Source of the DNA: Sclerodactyla briareus
Taxonomy: Eukaryota; Echinodermata; Holothuroidea; Dendrochirotida; Sclerodactylidae
Direction of reading: 5' to 3'
Assembly (NCBI GenBank): GCA_026419785.1
Contig: JAODTK010001677.1
Coordinates: 305,001-369,000 of the forward strand
Length of the DNA: 64,000 bases
Both the position numbers and the translations under genes were made by a program. This document shows positions 47,080-60,029 of this stretch, in pieces (positions within the stretch are counted from its first letter, which is position 1; every line of letters starts with the position of its first letter). Under the pieces are notes generated by a model. That model did not search any database, was not told the DNA's origin, and worked only from the letters and a program-made list of their open reading frames with translations.

Positions 47080-47306
47080 CCAGCAAACACAAAACGTTTT
47101 CATTTTGAAGAGCATAACGTTAAATGTGGGTTATTAAAACCTTTTCATAACGTTTCTCTATAGTCGTAACATTTTTCGACATTTTAAAACATTTTATTGT
47201 TATAACGAATGAAATGGTGCAAAAAAACAAAATTATGTTTTATGAAACATTAAACGAAGCATTTTCAGAACGTTTTAACAACGTTTTTTTTTTTTTGTTT
47301 GTTCAT
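47080..47306. mobile_element. MITE with terminal inverted repeats, right copy
   Basis: Starts CCAGCAAACACAAAACG and ends in a T-rich degraded GTTTGTTCATGG. Interior AACGTT words match the left copy at 18013-18244 in inverse order, so the MITE was present before duplication. Confidence 0.65.
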
Positions 47307-47337
47307 GGAAGGCCCTAATCTGGATTCATTCAGGTCG

Positions 47338-47470
47338 TGCTCCACGATAACTGTTAGGGTGTTGTAATTCTCCGCTGGCGATGTTTGCTACATAGGCTAG
47401 TTGGATGTTAATCAAGTTCTACAATAATTGTTAGGTTAGGGACTGGTAATCCTGTGTTGCCGATGTTTGC
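47338..47470 (-). repeat. ~90-bp tandem repeat, right arm
   Basis: About one and a half units with GATGTTTGCTACAT and ACATAGGCTAGTTGG, fewer than on the left (17780-17985). Confidence 0.6.
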
Positions 47471-48509
47471 TACATTGTTGTTTGATAAACATGAACAGAT
47501 GATATCATGGACAGTTTCGTTTGTACCCTATGATGACGTTTTTGGTATCTCAACCGGCTGACTCGAAGAAGTCACGAAGAATTTTCCCCCCCAAACGAGA
47601 ACATGTGTTAAGCTTGCAGGAAATACATCGTTTATAGCGGGTGAAACATTACATTATTTTTATATTGATTCATATGAATTTTGAGTGTTCAGGTTCAGTT
47701 GTAACTCGAAAGAAGACTTATCACTCTTATCTGAACAAAACCCCAATGTTATCATCCTATTTCAGGAACGATACCCTGCTAGAATGCTGGAAGTCACGCG
47801 GTTGCTTCGTCCCAACAATGCAACGGCTTTGAGGTCTCTTACATGAAAGTAGGTCTCATGTTATTGAAGTATCTGTTTGGTTTTATCATGGAATTGGGAT
47901 TATGTATTCCGCTTAGAAATCAAAAACATTTAATTTAAATTAATATCATAATGCAATATTCTCTCGTTCGGGGGCTCAGTATGATAGTGTGCCCTGTTTC
48001 ACTGTTATAAATGGACTTATGACGCTGTATATTGCAGTAAGGGTTCACAAATGCTCTGAATCACATTGACACCGACATTAATTATTTTTTAACTTAATTA
48101 TTGAAATTCTCGTTCTTTGTTTCTAATTTTATTACTCTATTTTGTTGCTAAATCAGGATAGTAGAGTAATGTTTTTTTTTTAATGGGTTTTTTTTTGGGC
48201 AGTTGCAGAAGGGTTAGTCTTCAAGTGGGTTCCTGTCTCATGTACTTTAGGTATTTTGATTATATTCATGAATTGTGATTTATTCGATTCTCTTCCTTTT
48301 CTCAACAGCAACACGCGAACTTTAATGACAGTGGATACGGGCACGAGATGGTGACTTTATACCTCCATGAATCCATACAATAATCCAGGAGAGAGACTGA
48401 AAGAGATACTGAAGTTAGCGTCCATTGAGTATGAACAGAAATTGCAAAAAAAAACCGCCAGTACCACCATCAAAGGAATGATCAATTTAGGAGTGTAGTG
48501 GACAAACTG

Positions 48510-48665
48510 CGTCTCTCCACTTCTTCAAATTCATTTTTGGATTTCAAAAAAATCAAATTATTAGGCCTCTATCGGTTTAGTATTTTGCGCGTAATTTCAA
48601 CTTTTTCAAATTCATTTAAATTTCAGAAATTTCGAAATATTAGGCCTCTATACTTAGTATATTTT
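48510..48665 (+). repeat. Two-copy ~85-bp tandem repeat, right arm
   Basis: AAATTCATTT..ATTTC..AAATTATTAGGCCTCTAT occurs twice. Partner of 16585-16737. Confidence 0.6.
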
Positions 48666-48879
48666 TACTCGGTCGGGTTAGAAATGGGTAGCCAAATAAG
48701 ACGAAATTTTTACCTTAGTTTGTACCAGCCTCCATTGTCACGTTATCTAATGAACGCGAGTTTGTATGAAATTAGGTAAGTAGGTGCGGTTTACTGATAT
48801 AGGCTTGCAAAAAGTGTAGATGATATTACAAAAACAAGCATGTATGGAGTTGAAGTCACGTATGTAGGTGTGGATGCCA

Positions 48880-49150
48880 GGGAGGGGGTGTTGGACGCCT
48901 CCCGCATGGAATTTGTCGTATGGAATGCATGAGTGCTGGTTTTCTACAATTTGGAGACCGATGATTTATGTGTTTTTTCTTCTTCTATTCCGGCAAAAAA
49001 GTCGCGCGGCTTGTTCGACACATAATTTGACGTGAGAGCTATGGATATGAACTACCGGTATAGAGTGAACACTTGTAGACCTGTTACATTATATACTCTC
49101 TAGACAGCAGTGAATCCCTAAATACAGTTTGACACAATTTCATTACCTAA
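48880..49150. other. ~270-bp insertion in right arm only
   Basis: Between GTGGATGCCAG and ATGAAAATG the left arm (about 16290) is continuous. The insert begins GGAGGGGGTGTTGG and has no ORF. It may be a short transposon. Confidence 0.5.
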
Positions 49151-49159
49151 GATGAAAAT

Positions 49160-51650
49160 GTGCTTATGTTGAAAGTGAAATTACTACTTCCGAAATAACT
49201 CGTTTGAGGGGAATCCCCCCCTACGTTACCCAAGCTCTTGTGATTCGTGACTATGAGATATTTTTGCATATGGTTGTTTGTTCTTGGTTACAATTTATAT
49301 GTTATCCAAGTACATTTGCGTTCTGTTTCCACGCAAATTGAAACATTTGAAGCAGTAGGAAATAACATTTCCAGTCATTTTACTTAGGCCAAGGCTCCAA
49401 GAATTGTGAAAAATTGAAGTCCTGATTGTAATCTCTGTATAAAATCCGAATGATTCCATAGTTAAGCTTTTTTGATTGAAATTATTTATACTATTTTCCG
49501 GTAATAGCAATTTCTATTTACAATATAGCCCATCGTTTGGCAGTTTGGCGATCTTATTGTTGCATCCGTGGGTCCGAGTTTAGTGGGTTATTGTTTATTG
49601 ACCCCCATATGTATACATTTTCCTGAGGATTTCAGAAGGAGGAAGGATACAAAAATAGGTGTCTACAATACACAACGCTGTTCAATGTTAACTCCAGCCA
49701 TGCAACCATTAAAGTGAACTAAATATTGCTTTCTCCCGCCGGAATCTAGGGCGGAGCAGGAGATATCTCACTCCAACTGAGACTCGTGGATTCCAGGCAA
49801 TTGTACTCCCTTCCAATTTGTAAATTCTTCTAATAATATAAATATCACGCAGAAATGTTCACTTTACTTGAACCATCTATTCAGTGATCTAGAATGTCTT
49901 TTTAGAGCCTTCATCGTAGTGTCGTACTATATTCATAGACTTTTGAAAGAAAGTTAATTGAAATGGATATTGACACCCCTTGCGCTTCAATCAGTGTCAT
50001 CACTGTTGCCTGTTGTTAATTGTCACAGTATAAAACACGATATTTTGATGATATACTTCTATCTTGAAATGTTCTTCTTTCATAAGGTAATTGTTGTTAT
50101 AGAGACCATGCACGCCATAAAGAGCTCGCATTACACAATATTGTATATGAACATGAAAATACCAAACAATTAGAAAATGGAAAGAAAACCGACAGAAACA
50201 GATGTATCAGCATAACGTTTCATACCATTCGTTACTTTTATAATGGTCAAACAAAAGCACATGCGCAAACCATGAAAATCTCTTAAAATCTAACAAGTTA
50301 ATCGGCTATCACTGTTGCGTGAAACGTTAGCCGAAGTGAAAGTGTCTGGGGGAAGACATTGTAACATACTTGCGGTTTACTGCTAGTGTACAGGCGGTAG
50401 TCTAACATACTGATCGTGGACTTTGAACAATAGTGGAAATGAGGCATTTACAGTTTATACCGATAGAAATATTAAGAGAAAGGAAGGTTGTTGAATTTAA
50501 AGAGGTCTCACGACACCGCGTTATACTGACAATGAGCATCCTGTTTAAAGCAGTAGATGAGAGCAGGACGTTCCATCTTGAATACCGAATTCTAATCTGA
50601 CAGCTCTGTAAGGCAGTTTAGTGCCAACTGACCAGTAATGACGTGTAAAAATATTTATCGGTGCATCGTCTGATTTTCTGCACAATAAGTAGTTTGTTCT
50701 GTAGAATTTCAGTTTCAGTCGCGAGCAGGGTCAGGAGGATGTGAAGCTCATAAACGACCTGATACCACAGCGTCCCCGACCTCCGTAGAGAAACGAAACC
50801 GAAGACCTAGGAATTCGCCCACATTTCTTGGAAAACCAAGTTAATACTATTTCACATTCTTAGTTGCTCAGACCGAAACAACATCTTCCGGAAAACTCAT
50901 TCCACTCATTGATTGATCATCTTAGCAAAAATAATGTTTCCAACGTCTAAAACTGCATCGTTGCTGGCTGCGAAGCTTCGACCATCAATGTCATATTTAG
51001 TAATAACATTGGAATGAACAAAGGAATGTACCGCCTTCGACAGTTAGGTCTATGAACCGTTTCTATCCAACTGATTTTTCGTTCGAGAAGGAAGGGCTCA
51101 AGCGTGGACTAGATTTACTCGGGTCGAGCTGCAACCAGTAGGGACAAAATCTCAATCAGAGACACATGGAAGTGACGTTTGATCAAGCCAATAATAAGAA
51201 CATTTTAAGCAGCTCCAGCTTATCACAGCATGAAAGATTTAATGTTCCTACATCCCGCCTATTTTTCTGAACCCCGCTTGTTAGCTTCACTTTTCAAACT
51301 GAAACAAACGTTGTAGTTGTGAATGCCGACTCAACACTTCCTACTTTTCGGCGTTAAAAAATTCATAAGGCTGTTCATCTGAGAATAAATGGATAAATTA
51401 ATTCGGCTGAAATATTCCATTTTTTGAATTTTCAAATGCCAAATACATTGCACTTATTGTATACCTCATGCAACTGTGCATTTGAAAGTCATTTACGATC
51501 CCGAGTTGGATCGTTCTGATTCTGATTCGCTATACATAGTGTCTTGCACTTACTCGATATGGAATATTGCGACTCGTCCATCACGCGTAACCTAAAGAAA
51601 CTCAGCTTTGTTCAAAACATATATACCAATCCAAATATGTCTTCTATTTT
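49160..51650. other. Right-arm intergenic segment
   Basis: Inverted partner of about 13300-16280. No exon or transposon recognised. Confidence 0.45.
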
Positions 51651-51699
51651 GGGGAAATTATAAAAGATAATTATTTAATAGTTTTTGGTGTGAAATATT

Positions 51700-52230
51700 C
51701 AACTGTAGAAAATGAATTGATATGCCTGTATAGAAATAATTGATAGATACTAATTGTGTATACCACGCGTGGAAAAAGTCCCTATCAATGGAGTATTGGT
51801 CCAATTGATTATGAGCCGCCATAATTTCAGTAAAAAAACAAAACAAAATCACATTGGTAAAGGTCCCATCGTGTATTGATTCACCAGCAAATAGACTACA
51901 CCACAAGCACAATCGCTGAGAAAACTCCAGCCCGTTTTTAAATACATATTTGAAATGACCTAGATAGGGAATGATTGGGTAATATGTGTATGGATATGAA
52001 ACATGAAGGACACTTCAATACGCATCTGAGCCGCCATATATTTTCAGTTAAAAAAACCACATTATTCATGGCACAGGTCCCTCGTGTATTCAGTTAAAAA
52101 CAATCAACTACCACAGGCACAATCGCTGAGGGGCTCAACCCACTAAATAAACATTTGACATGACCAAAGCTAGTGAGTTGGGTATATGTACATGTATATG
52201 AAACATGGAGGACATTTCAACACGATTTTA
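51700..52230 (+). repeat. Two-copy ~265-bp duplication, right arm
   Basis: TCGTGTATT, ACCACA(A/G)GCACAATCGCTGAG and GATATGAAACAT(G/G)AAGGACA-like words recur in order at about 51855-52020 and 52080-52225. Confidence 0.6.
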
Positions 52231-52296
52231 TAATAATAATATAATAATATATCATAATATAATACTATATATAATACTATAATCATACTTTAATAT

Positions 52297-52336
<40 letters not shown>

Positions 52337-52372
52337 TAATAATCTAAATAATAATATAATAATAGCCTTCAC
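52228..52372 (+). repeat. (AAT)n microsatellite, right arm
   Basis: About 140 bases of AAT/ATAAT repeats. Partner of the left ATT tracts. Confidence 0.9.
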
Positions 52373-52399
52373 ATGTAGCACACTATAATCCCTATGTAG

Positions 52400-54390
52400 A
52401 ATAATGCTAGAGTTCGATTACCCTTACAATAACCTTGCGCTCTAATCGATGCTCATTATCCCTACACTCGGGCTATCAGCCTATCACCATCCACACATAC
52501 TTCCAGCAAATAGGACTGCGTTGTCGGTACAAATCCGTTGTACAAAGATGTCGTCAAAAGGTTTCTGTTGAATTGAATTGTGTCTGACAATGAAAGTGTT
52601 GTGAGTGGTGGCACAGAATTTTATCAATCTTACCGGGTAGCTTGAATATTACACTACGAGACTCTAGGCTCAGATTGGTCTTATATTTTTCAACAGTCGT
52701 TAAATACAGTCAATACGTAAAGATCGAAAACGCTAGTCCGTCCCAGGCGGTGCTCATCTTTTGCCGGGGCGTGTATGATTCATCCTATTGCAACACCTTG
52801 GAATCCCTAATAAATCTGAGGCAGTCGGTGCCTGTAAATTGCGCACTGCCATGTTGCGCGTTGGTGGGGGTTTTGGTCATTAGTCACCAACTAATTGAAT
52901 TACTGAAGTAGAATGTAGCCTTATTACTGCGCTGGAGATATATGGCTTGGGCTTATAATATATTCAAATTGACTATTACTCATTGTGACTCATGGTGGTC
53001 GCCATTCACTTTTTCACCCTTTTGCCGATAAAAACGGAAACGGTCAACACCAGGCCCACGCCGAGTCGCGCCACGCCTGATTTTTTTAGTATTCCTGATA
53101 CATTGGCGTGGTGCGCGAGGGGTACTTCCACCGAACTTCATACCGCGCTGTAATTTCGGTTGGGCTTGTTCAGTCATCCGAATAGAATCCTGTCCAGTCA
53201 CCAACAATTTCCTGGAAAATCACGTACTTGCATGTTTATTATTTTCATTCACAGTCGATTTTAACATCTACATCACATTTCATTACATGCTCCTCAGCAT
53301 TTGTCACATGGTTTTCCAATTGCTCGTGTTACTGACGAGGGACTCGGGAAGCTATAGCCCCTCTCCTAGAACAAAATGGAATGAATAAATACAAATCAGT
53401 ACTAGTTCCTCAAGGGTTTTCGGACATTAGGAACCCTCTTTCATGTGTTAATTATGGATAGACGTTTCTGTAATTCACAAATGAGTCCACTGTTCTTGAG
53501 TACTGCGTCGTCCATTGTGGGCTGGTCTTTGTTTTCCTCATGTTTACCCTTTTAAGGGGCGACACGGCGCGGTATCTAGAGTGGTGCCCCTCTGGACGTT
53601 GGAAGCAGGATAAAGCCCCTCTCCAAAACAGAATAGTTCAATTTTTGTCCCACCCTGTTCAGACGTTTCCAACACCGACTGGGAGACAAACCATGGGACG
53701 TTGAATATCACACGAGTGGCTGAAACATGTCTCTCCCAGTACGAATGCTACAAAGATCCCACTAAGGGGGATCACATATAGTTTCCTGTACCCGATATAT
53801 CGGACCGGAATTGGCAATGGTGGACGCTGACACAATAGACCCCGCTTCCTGCGCGGCAGCGATCACTGGGGTCGAATGAGGTCTCTCAACAGTCACACGA
53901 CAGGAGTCATACAGCAGGCCTGAAAAGGTTGCGACGGGAAGCCGTATCAACGCTGCTTGAATTGTGGGTGTAACAGTACAACGGATCGACAGTTGGGTGT
54001 AGCAGACTCGTGTCCACAGTCTAGCTGACTGAGCCTAATACGTCCTTAGACAATCTTTTCCAAGACCACAAAATTTAAATTTAAATTCTCTCCTACCACT
54101 GCAGTCTCATTATCATTCCGTAAGTACAGTCGTCACCAGAGAAGCGTGTTTCAGCGTGGCACTCTGCAAACAACTGATTGGTCACGCCAGGACCTGCTGA
54201 CTGCCACGTGGCGTTGACGCAGGCAATTAGCTGTCTGATACATTTCTTCGGGCTCTTCTTCGATAAGGATAATATCTGCAAAATAAGTGGTGCCATCATG
54301 GAAACAGACCCGAGAGTCATGCGCACAGATAGAAACACCTATTATGAATTCGCCGTCGTGACCTTGTGACCCCTCCTCCCGAACGTGCTG
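52400..54390. other. Right-arm segment, no gene recognised
   Basis: Inverted partner of about 10950-12420. Small ORFs at 52642-52911 (plus) and 54093-54338 (minus) are not preserved in frame in the other arm. Confidence 0.4.
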
Positions 54391-54391
54391 T

Positions 54392-54995
54392 TTGAAGGTC
54401 CGGCGTCGACTAGCTTATTCCGTACATTCGATTTGGTCCGTAGTCGACAGAACGCCTGAATATCACCTTCAAAACTATCTCCCCATCGTGCATCAATCTG
54501 CATATCGAAAAAGGCGCTTCCCATTGTTCGGGATTCCGGAACTCAATGGACAAAGGCCAAGCTATCACTTTGGTCTTCTGGATTTGGACCGCGTCCTACT
54601 TGTTTAGATGTGAATAAAATTGCCTCTGTCGGTGGTCGGCAATCACCTCCGTCTGATCTCGATCAGGGTGTGTCCCAAGCTTTACCCGCTCTATACGTCA
54701 CTCCTGGAGGAATCAATCGCCATGGCTCCAATTTCACCTCCATGCTGTTGATACCCAGTATTAGCCTAGAATGTCTTAGTGTCATATAGATCCTCACCTT
54801 ACCATGGTCACCACAAGTGAACATCTCTAATCCAGCTACGCCTCACTGAGGAACATTGATATACGGCGATACGTGATACAAAGTGCAGCTGAGTAGCTTT
54901 TTCAGTTTCACGCCATCTCGCGATTTCGAGTCGACTATTGTAATCCTTTCATATTCAGTCAGCCACGCATTTTGTTGTGTAACCTATGATTCACC
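54392..54995 (+). mobile_element. LINE reverse-transcriptase fragment, right copy
   Basis: Plus-strand frames read LPIVHQSAYRK near 54480, then GQRPSYHFGLLDLDR near 54552-54597 (the LDLSAAFDT region), a degraded SQALPALYVTP near 54674 (PQGSVLxPLLF region) and SRFRVDYCNPF near 54918-54950. The order matches non-LTR reverse transcriptases. It is continuous here, whereas the left copy is split by a 1.36-kb insertion. Confidence 0.7.
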
Positions 54996-55339
54996 AGCCT
55001 CCCCTATATGCATGAATTGTTGACATTTTGGCTGGGAAATGGCGTGATAACAGCGCCATTATAGATCCCACTGGCATGACACCTATACCATATCCATATG
55101 GGCACCGCGGTAATTTGGATTTTTGAGGCGGCGTCAATACACGCCAAGACAGTGCGGCGACCTATCATTGGTAGGCATGCGCAGAGTTTCGGCTGTATAA
55201 ATACTTCGACCGTTGCTTGATCCAATTGTATTTCAATTTGCATGCCCCCACAAGAGTGAACGCCCACGCTAGCGTAGTAGCATCCCGCTCCCGAAATTCG
55301 ATGATGAATGAAAGAGGGGAAACACACAGTAAATCTGTT

Positions 55340-55640
55340 TCAGTACTGCCCTCGTGAACTCCAACATGATTCACAAGATGTTGAACAGGTCAAACATTTT
55401 CAGTACCTGGGGGTGCCTCTGGACCATTAAGGACCATATCTCTGCGGTTTGCAAGAAATCCTCTTGCAGGCTCAGGATACTTGGAAGACTACAGAGGTAT
55501 CTCCCTGCACTCGCCTATAGGATGACTGTTTTTATTAGTTTAATTGGCACCCACTTCGATTATTCCAGTCATTTCTGGTCCAACACTTGTTTTAAGTGCA
55601 ATGGGTGATCTCTCTATAAGGTAGAGCTGGTAGAATTCAG
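55340..55640 (+). mobile_element. Second LINE fragment, C-terminal region, right copy
   Basis: The reading contains KDHISAVCKKSSCRLRILGR then LQRYLP and HFWSNTCFKCNG, resembling the stretch after the RT core in LINEs (YLGVxLDxxLxWxxHI..). It is out of order relative to 54392-54995, so it is a separate insertion. The left partner is 8300-8530. Confidence 0.6.
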
Positions 55641-55649
55641 CCCGATGAC

Positions 55650-56469
55650 TATCCCTACAGTCGATATGCGTCCAGCTCTGTCATGGATCCCGTAGAGCAG
55701 AGGTGGAATTATCATCGTCCGGGTTTTTAGGCACAAAATCAATATAGTCCCTTGCTCCCAACTACTTTGTAATGAGTTTGTCGATGTCTCCTCGAGAAAG
55801 CACGCCCCAAGAGCATCCCACTTTTGATGGTTCCACCCTCCACAGCAGCACAGCCTGTAACTAATAGGCGAGGCGTCGTTTATCTAGTCATGGAGTAGCA
55901 GACGATATGCGAGAGCCATGGCAAACAAAGAGGGGGCTATTCCTCTTTGGTATATATTTAGGTCGTCTGATACTCAACGTTTTGCAAACCGCTGATTACG
56001 TATTGCGTCATTCCCGTGTATAGAGTGGGAAAAGCTGACACAAGGTGAACAAATCAAACGCTTGTTTCAAGAGGCCTGGCTAGCCATGGAATGAAACAAT
56101 GGAATGCTTCACCTCCAGATATCCTTAAATCACATAAACGTGCAATGAAAAAAATAAAAATAAAAACAACTGGGATTTTGGATACTCTGAATTAACTGTA
56201 GTCTTTCTTTTGAGGTTTCAGGTAAGTATGATTTGCTTTGATATTCTTGATTTTGTATTTGTTGTCTTTTTATTATTTTGTGTAGGGAACCTGGGGAGAA
56301 CACCATCATGCGAGTGACAACAGGGTCACTAGGTATGAATGGTGTTAATTAAAAAATGGTATGAGTGTGAACTGACAGAAGATCATCAGCTGGTCCAGTC
56401 TCACCTTGTGAAAAATACAAAGTGTGTTGACAGTTCTACTGTTTTTCAGAGAAGAACAGTCGAGATTGT
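55650..56469. other. Right-arm segment, no gene recognised
   Basis: Inverted partner of about 4520-4866 and 7912-8290. It contains the empty site (near 56080-56115) for the left-arm LINE. Confidence 0.5.
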
Positions 56470-57385
56470 GCAACATAGCGGTGGCACTACTCAATTGGGA
56501 ATAATCACTACAAACGAAACGAGGAGTCCGGCGCTGATTCCATTTCAATGTTTTATTTCTGTACAATTTTTACTAGTCGTTCTACGTCTTTCTGATCCCA
56601 AACTGACGAGGCACACTCATACTGCACGTGGTGACGAACCAAAGTCGGTTTGAGCGGTTTGTACATTTCTTTTTTATAGTATATCCCAGATCTTCTGAAA
56701 AAAAAAATACATTTTGCGATCCAAGGCCAGAGATTGGCAGCTACGAGTCGATATCGGTCACAAGCTACAGTTTTCTCCAGTGGTGAATACTACACTACGA
56801 ACAGATGCAATATTATGGTCAGAGCTATCGAAGAAGCTCATGATGATCGAGCTCACTGTCCCATGGGAAGAGAACTGTAACGAAGCACACGAGAGGAAGA
56901 AACTGAAATATACAGACTTACTGACCAACTGTAGGGACCAAGGGTGGCAAGCATGGCTCTTCCCAATTGTGATCTGATGCCGAGGCTTCCCAGCACAGTC
57001 AGCCTTTCAGGTTATTATCGGCAATTGGCGTAACTGGCAAGAAAGGGAAAAGAGCCATGAAGAAACTCGGCGAGAGAGCAGAGAAGACGTCATGCTGGTT
57101 GTGGTGCCGACGTGACGACAAGACTTTAATGTCTAAAAGGAGTATTGAGGGAGTGCCTGGCCAGCACTGCCGACCTACAGCTGGAGAGTGTAGCGGTTCT
57201 TAGGGTTGAAACACTCATTGATGGCTGGAGACCGCCTGATGATCAAGACCTTAGGCATCCCTCCCGATTTGACACTCCTACCAAACTTTTTCACCACTAA
57301 TGTTGACGAGTGCAGGTGAGGTTTTTTATCTCATAGAAGTTGTTGCATCCCTGATGTATTATATTATAGATCAACAATATGTAAT
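56470..57385 (+). mobile_element. Transposon ORF fragment with ELTVPWE motif, right arm only
   Basis: The frame 56714-56977 reads RDWQLRVDIGHKL, TTLRTDAILWS, MIELTVPWEENCNEAHERKK and DQGWQAWLFPI. After a one-base slip it continues LLSAIGVTGKKGKRAMKKLG and WLWCRR. This domain is common at the C-terminus of retroelement-encoded proteins in invertebrate genomes. RTDAILW..ELT resembles the core of PD-(D/E)XK nucleases (inference). It is better preserved than other remnants here and absent from the left arm (4462-4520), so it is younger than the arm split. Confidence 0.6.
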
Positions 57386-58327
57386 GCACCCTCAGATTCG
57401 ATCATGATCCGGTGCCTCATAAAATGTATCAGGCAAGTTTAATCAATGTCCTCATTCTAACCGAAGTGCCTAAAATATCTATCTATAGATGTTTATTTGG
57501 AGCGGCAGCAATTCGATGAATGTATGTATGCCAAGGCAGGGTATCAGAGCGGTCAGCTCGACAGCTGCTAAGTATGGATGAAATCTGGTTACTCTAAGAA
57601 TAAGACCACCAGCTTTGTAACTACGACCTGGGAAAATATGCAACTCCCATGACAAGACACGTTTCAATATTAAAATCGAGTTGCCATGTGCGTTGCCACT
57701 AGTCTAGTTTGTCAAATCCGCCTGAGGCTTATCACGATTGTTTATCAACTTGACCAGTTACGGGATATAACATAGTCATACCAGTGAAGGGACGAACATC
57801 AAAATGCAGGTTTTCCATTAAATCATTCATATGATTAAGGAACAGCAAGGACCCCAGCACAGAACCTTGAGGAAACGCAAGATTTTATATCAGTATATGA
57901 AGAGCGCTGATCCCCCACAACAACCCCTCTGTCAACGTTGCTTGAGAGAATTAGGAATTCAAGGATGGACGTTATTGGTGCTCGATTGTGGGCACCGAAT
58001 CAAAGGCCTAGAGCAGTCGGTTATAATCCGTTCAGTTTGTGTGATTCATGTACCTAATTTTGCAGGGTGATGCAAGAAGTAAAATTAACAAGCATTGGAA
58101 TCTTCGTCATTAGGAACAACTTAAACGGGATACAGAGTAGAGCGGATGAAGATGAGGGCCTCCACAAGCATATCTTCAACCCCTATTAAAGGGAGGGACA
58201 CGGAAGGAAAGAGTCAAAAGAAGAGATTCAAAGACACTATGACAGCAAACATGGAATAATAAGGAATGGGAAGCCAGCTGCCAAAGACAATGCCCAAGAG
58301 AGAACAACCCAGTGTCATCATCCGAGG

Positions 58328-59270
58328 CGTCAATAGGTGCGCAGAAGCGCAGCGCGGGAGAAAAGGAGGAAACTGTACTCTACGGCAGAGACAGTCCAAG
58401 CATCTGAGACATTCTGTCCTGAATGGTACAGAATCTTCAAGCACACGTTTTGCTTTATTTTATTCCTCGAGAGTTCACAGAGACCAAGCTGACGGAGGAC
58501 AACCTCTCCGTTCAAGAAGGATAACCATACTTACGTGATTAGTGACAAAGGGCTAGATACCCTCCCAAGCCTCCCTTCTCCATATTCCATTCCACACTAA
58601 ACGCTCAGCTTCCAGTTCTACCCATTGGGGGAGTCCTCAGTTGCGGACACAGTAATGTTCGGTGTCAGTACAGCATATGAGCTACGATTCCATAGGTGCG
58701 GACGCGGGGTGCGGTATGACACCATGTAGGTCGGAATCACGCGAGCACGAGCACATGTGGAAAGTGACTGAAAATGCTATAATTGGCGGGCAAAATTTGC
58801 CCTAGGTACATCGCGGCACAGAATCGTCCGCATAGAATGGAACGAGCAAGGAGTAGGTGAAGTACCGCCATAACCACAAGGAGAGCATTGGGTATCTTCA
58901 GTGTCGTCACCGGACTTCTCATTCCAGGGCACGAGGGGCGCGACTGTTCGATGAGGGGAAATTTCAGACTATTCAGTGAAACGTTCTCTATGAAACCCCA
59001 CAGTGGCCGGAAACTGTCCCATTTCTGTGGTCCGAGCTACAGTAACCTAACGTGCGGGAAAATGTGAGTTTCATGCAGGCACATTCAGAAATGAGAAAAT
59101 ATTTATATATTCAATTTATATTTTCAATGGGGCAACTGGGCAACAGCTAACCACTACCAACTAGATCAAAATCAGAGTGGTTCCGATTGGAGAATGCTGT
59201 TCGAGTCCCGACCAGACTCCTCTTCAGCTCCACTACAAGTGTTACAGCAGAGTAAACCTAATAGTGGTCC
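58328..59270. other. Sequence beyond the right arm, no gene recognised
   Basis: Similarity to the left arm stops at 58327 because a LINE lies on the left side of that junction. No coding exon recognised. Confidence 0.4.
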
Positions 59271-59830
59271 TCACCAATTTGGTTGGTGGTAACAATTTCG
59301 TCCATCCACTTTGGACACTTTGGTCACAACTGATGAATGGACAGCAAGCTCAAACAATGTCTTGTGTATTATGATTGACTTCTCCCAGGGTGTAAAAAAG
59401 AGACCCCTAGTAATCAAAGGAAGAAGCCCTGGCCCCCTTTCAACCAGGGAGCAGGGAACTACAGTACATGTATGTGATAGCTTGCAGTCACCTTCATTCT
59501 GCTCATGGTCACGCCTCCTGAGAATCCTATGGCTCATCATTTGCCTCTTACTAACCTGAGATTCACTAGCCAGAAACTCATTCCATTTAGGTAGGTGGTT
59601 GTTGTCATCCACGTGGTCTGTAATAGCCGACATGTGTAATATTCCGGTTTCAGCATGCATCGGGATGCCCTGTGCTATACCAATACCCGACTTACTGCAA
59701 TTTCAACCACTTCTTCCCTTTGCGCTGTTCCAGTCTCGTGGCCAACTTTTTTACTTTTTCCCCCGTCTCACCAATGTAAGCTTGGTCCACATTTGTGATC
59801 TCGTTCATTTTTTTAAAACCGTATATATAT
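59271..59830 (-). mobile_element. Penelope-like element fragment (GIY-YIG endonuclease region)
   Basis: Minus-strand frames read NVDQAYIGETGEKV..LATRLEQ near 59720-59795, matching the GIY-YIG signature (xYIGETGRxLxxRLxEH). Past a frameshift come SAITDHVDDNNHLPKWNEFL and a tail ending CKLSHTC, matching the segment after the nuclease core in Penelope-like retroelements. No reverse transcriptase part was found, so this is a 3' fragment. Confidence 0.6.
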
Positions 59831-60002
59831 ATATTTTTGGCTGAAGTCTATATCGACTAGTGTTCAGAAAAAAAAATATGAAACAGCTAGGAGTGTTACC
59901 AATCACGACTTACTCCCGGGACCGCCATTTTATGTTCCATCCAGAAGAACGACCCGTGAATTCCAGGATCCGTCTGGTAGGTCACCACAGGGGATGAAAA
60001 GA

Positions 60003-60024
60003 AGTTTTTTTTTTTTTTTTTTTT
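60003..60024 (+). repeat. Poly-T tract
   Basis: About 22 Ts. It could be the tail of a minus-strand retroelement such as the adjacent Penelope-like piece, though it lies on that element's 5' side. Confidence 0.7.
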
Positions 60025-60029
60025 GCAAT

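Larger units (their letters stand above)
34690..58327 (+). repeat. Right arm of the giant imperfect inverted repeat
   Basis: Plus-strand partner of 3612-30885. It starts at GGTCGAGCACACATGTTG and ends at CATCATCCGAGG, after which similarity to the left arm stops because a LINE occupies the left side. It carries right-only insertions at 36745-38335, 48880-49150 and 56470-57385. Confidence 0.9.

Noticed and set aside
59311..59559. Plus-strand 82-codon ORF
   Set aside because: It is antisense to the Penelope-like minus-strand reading, which has recognisable motifs.
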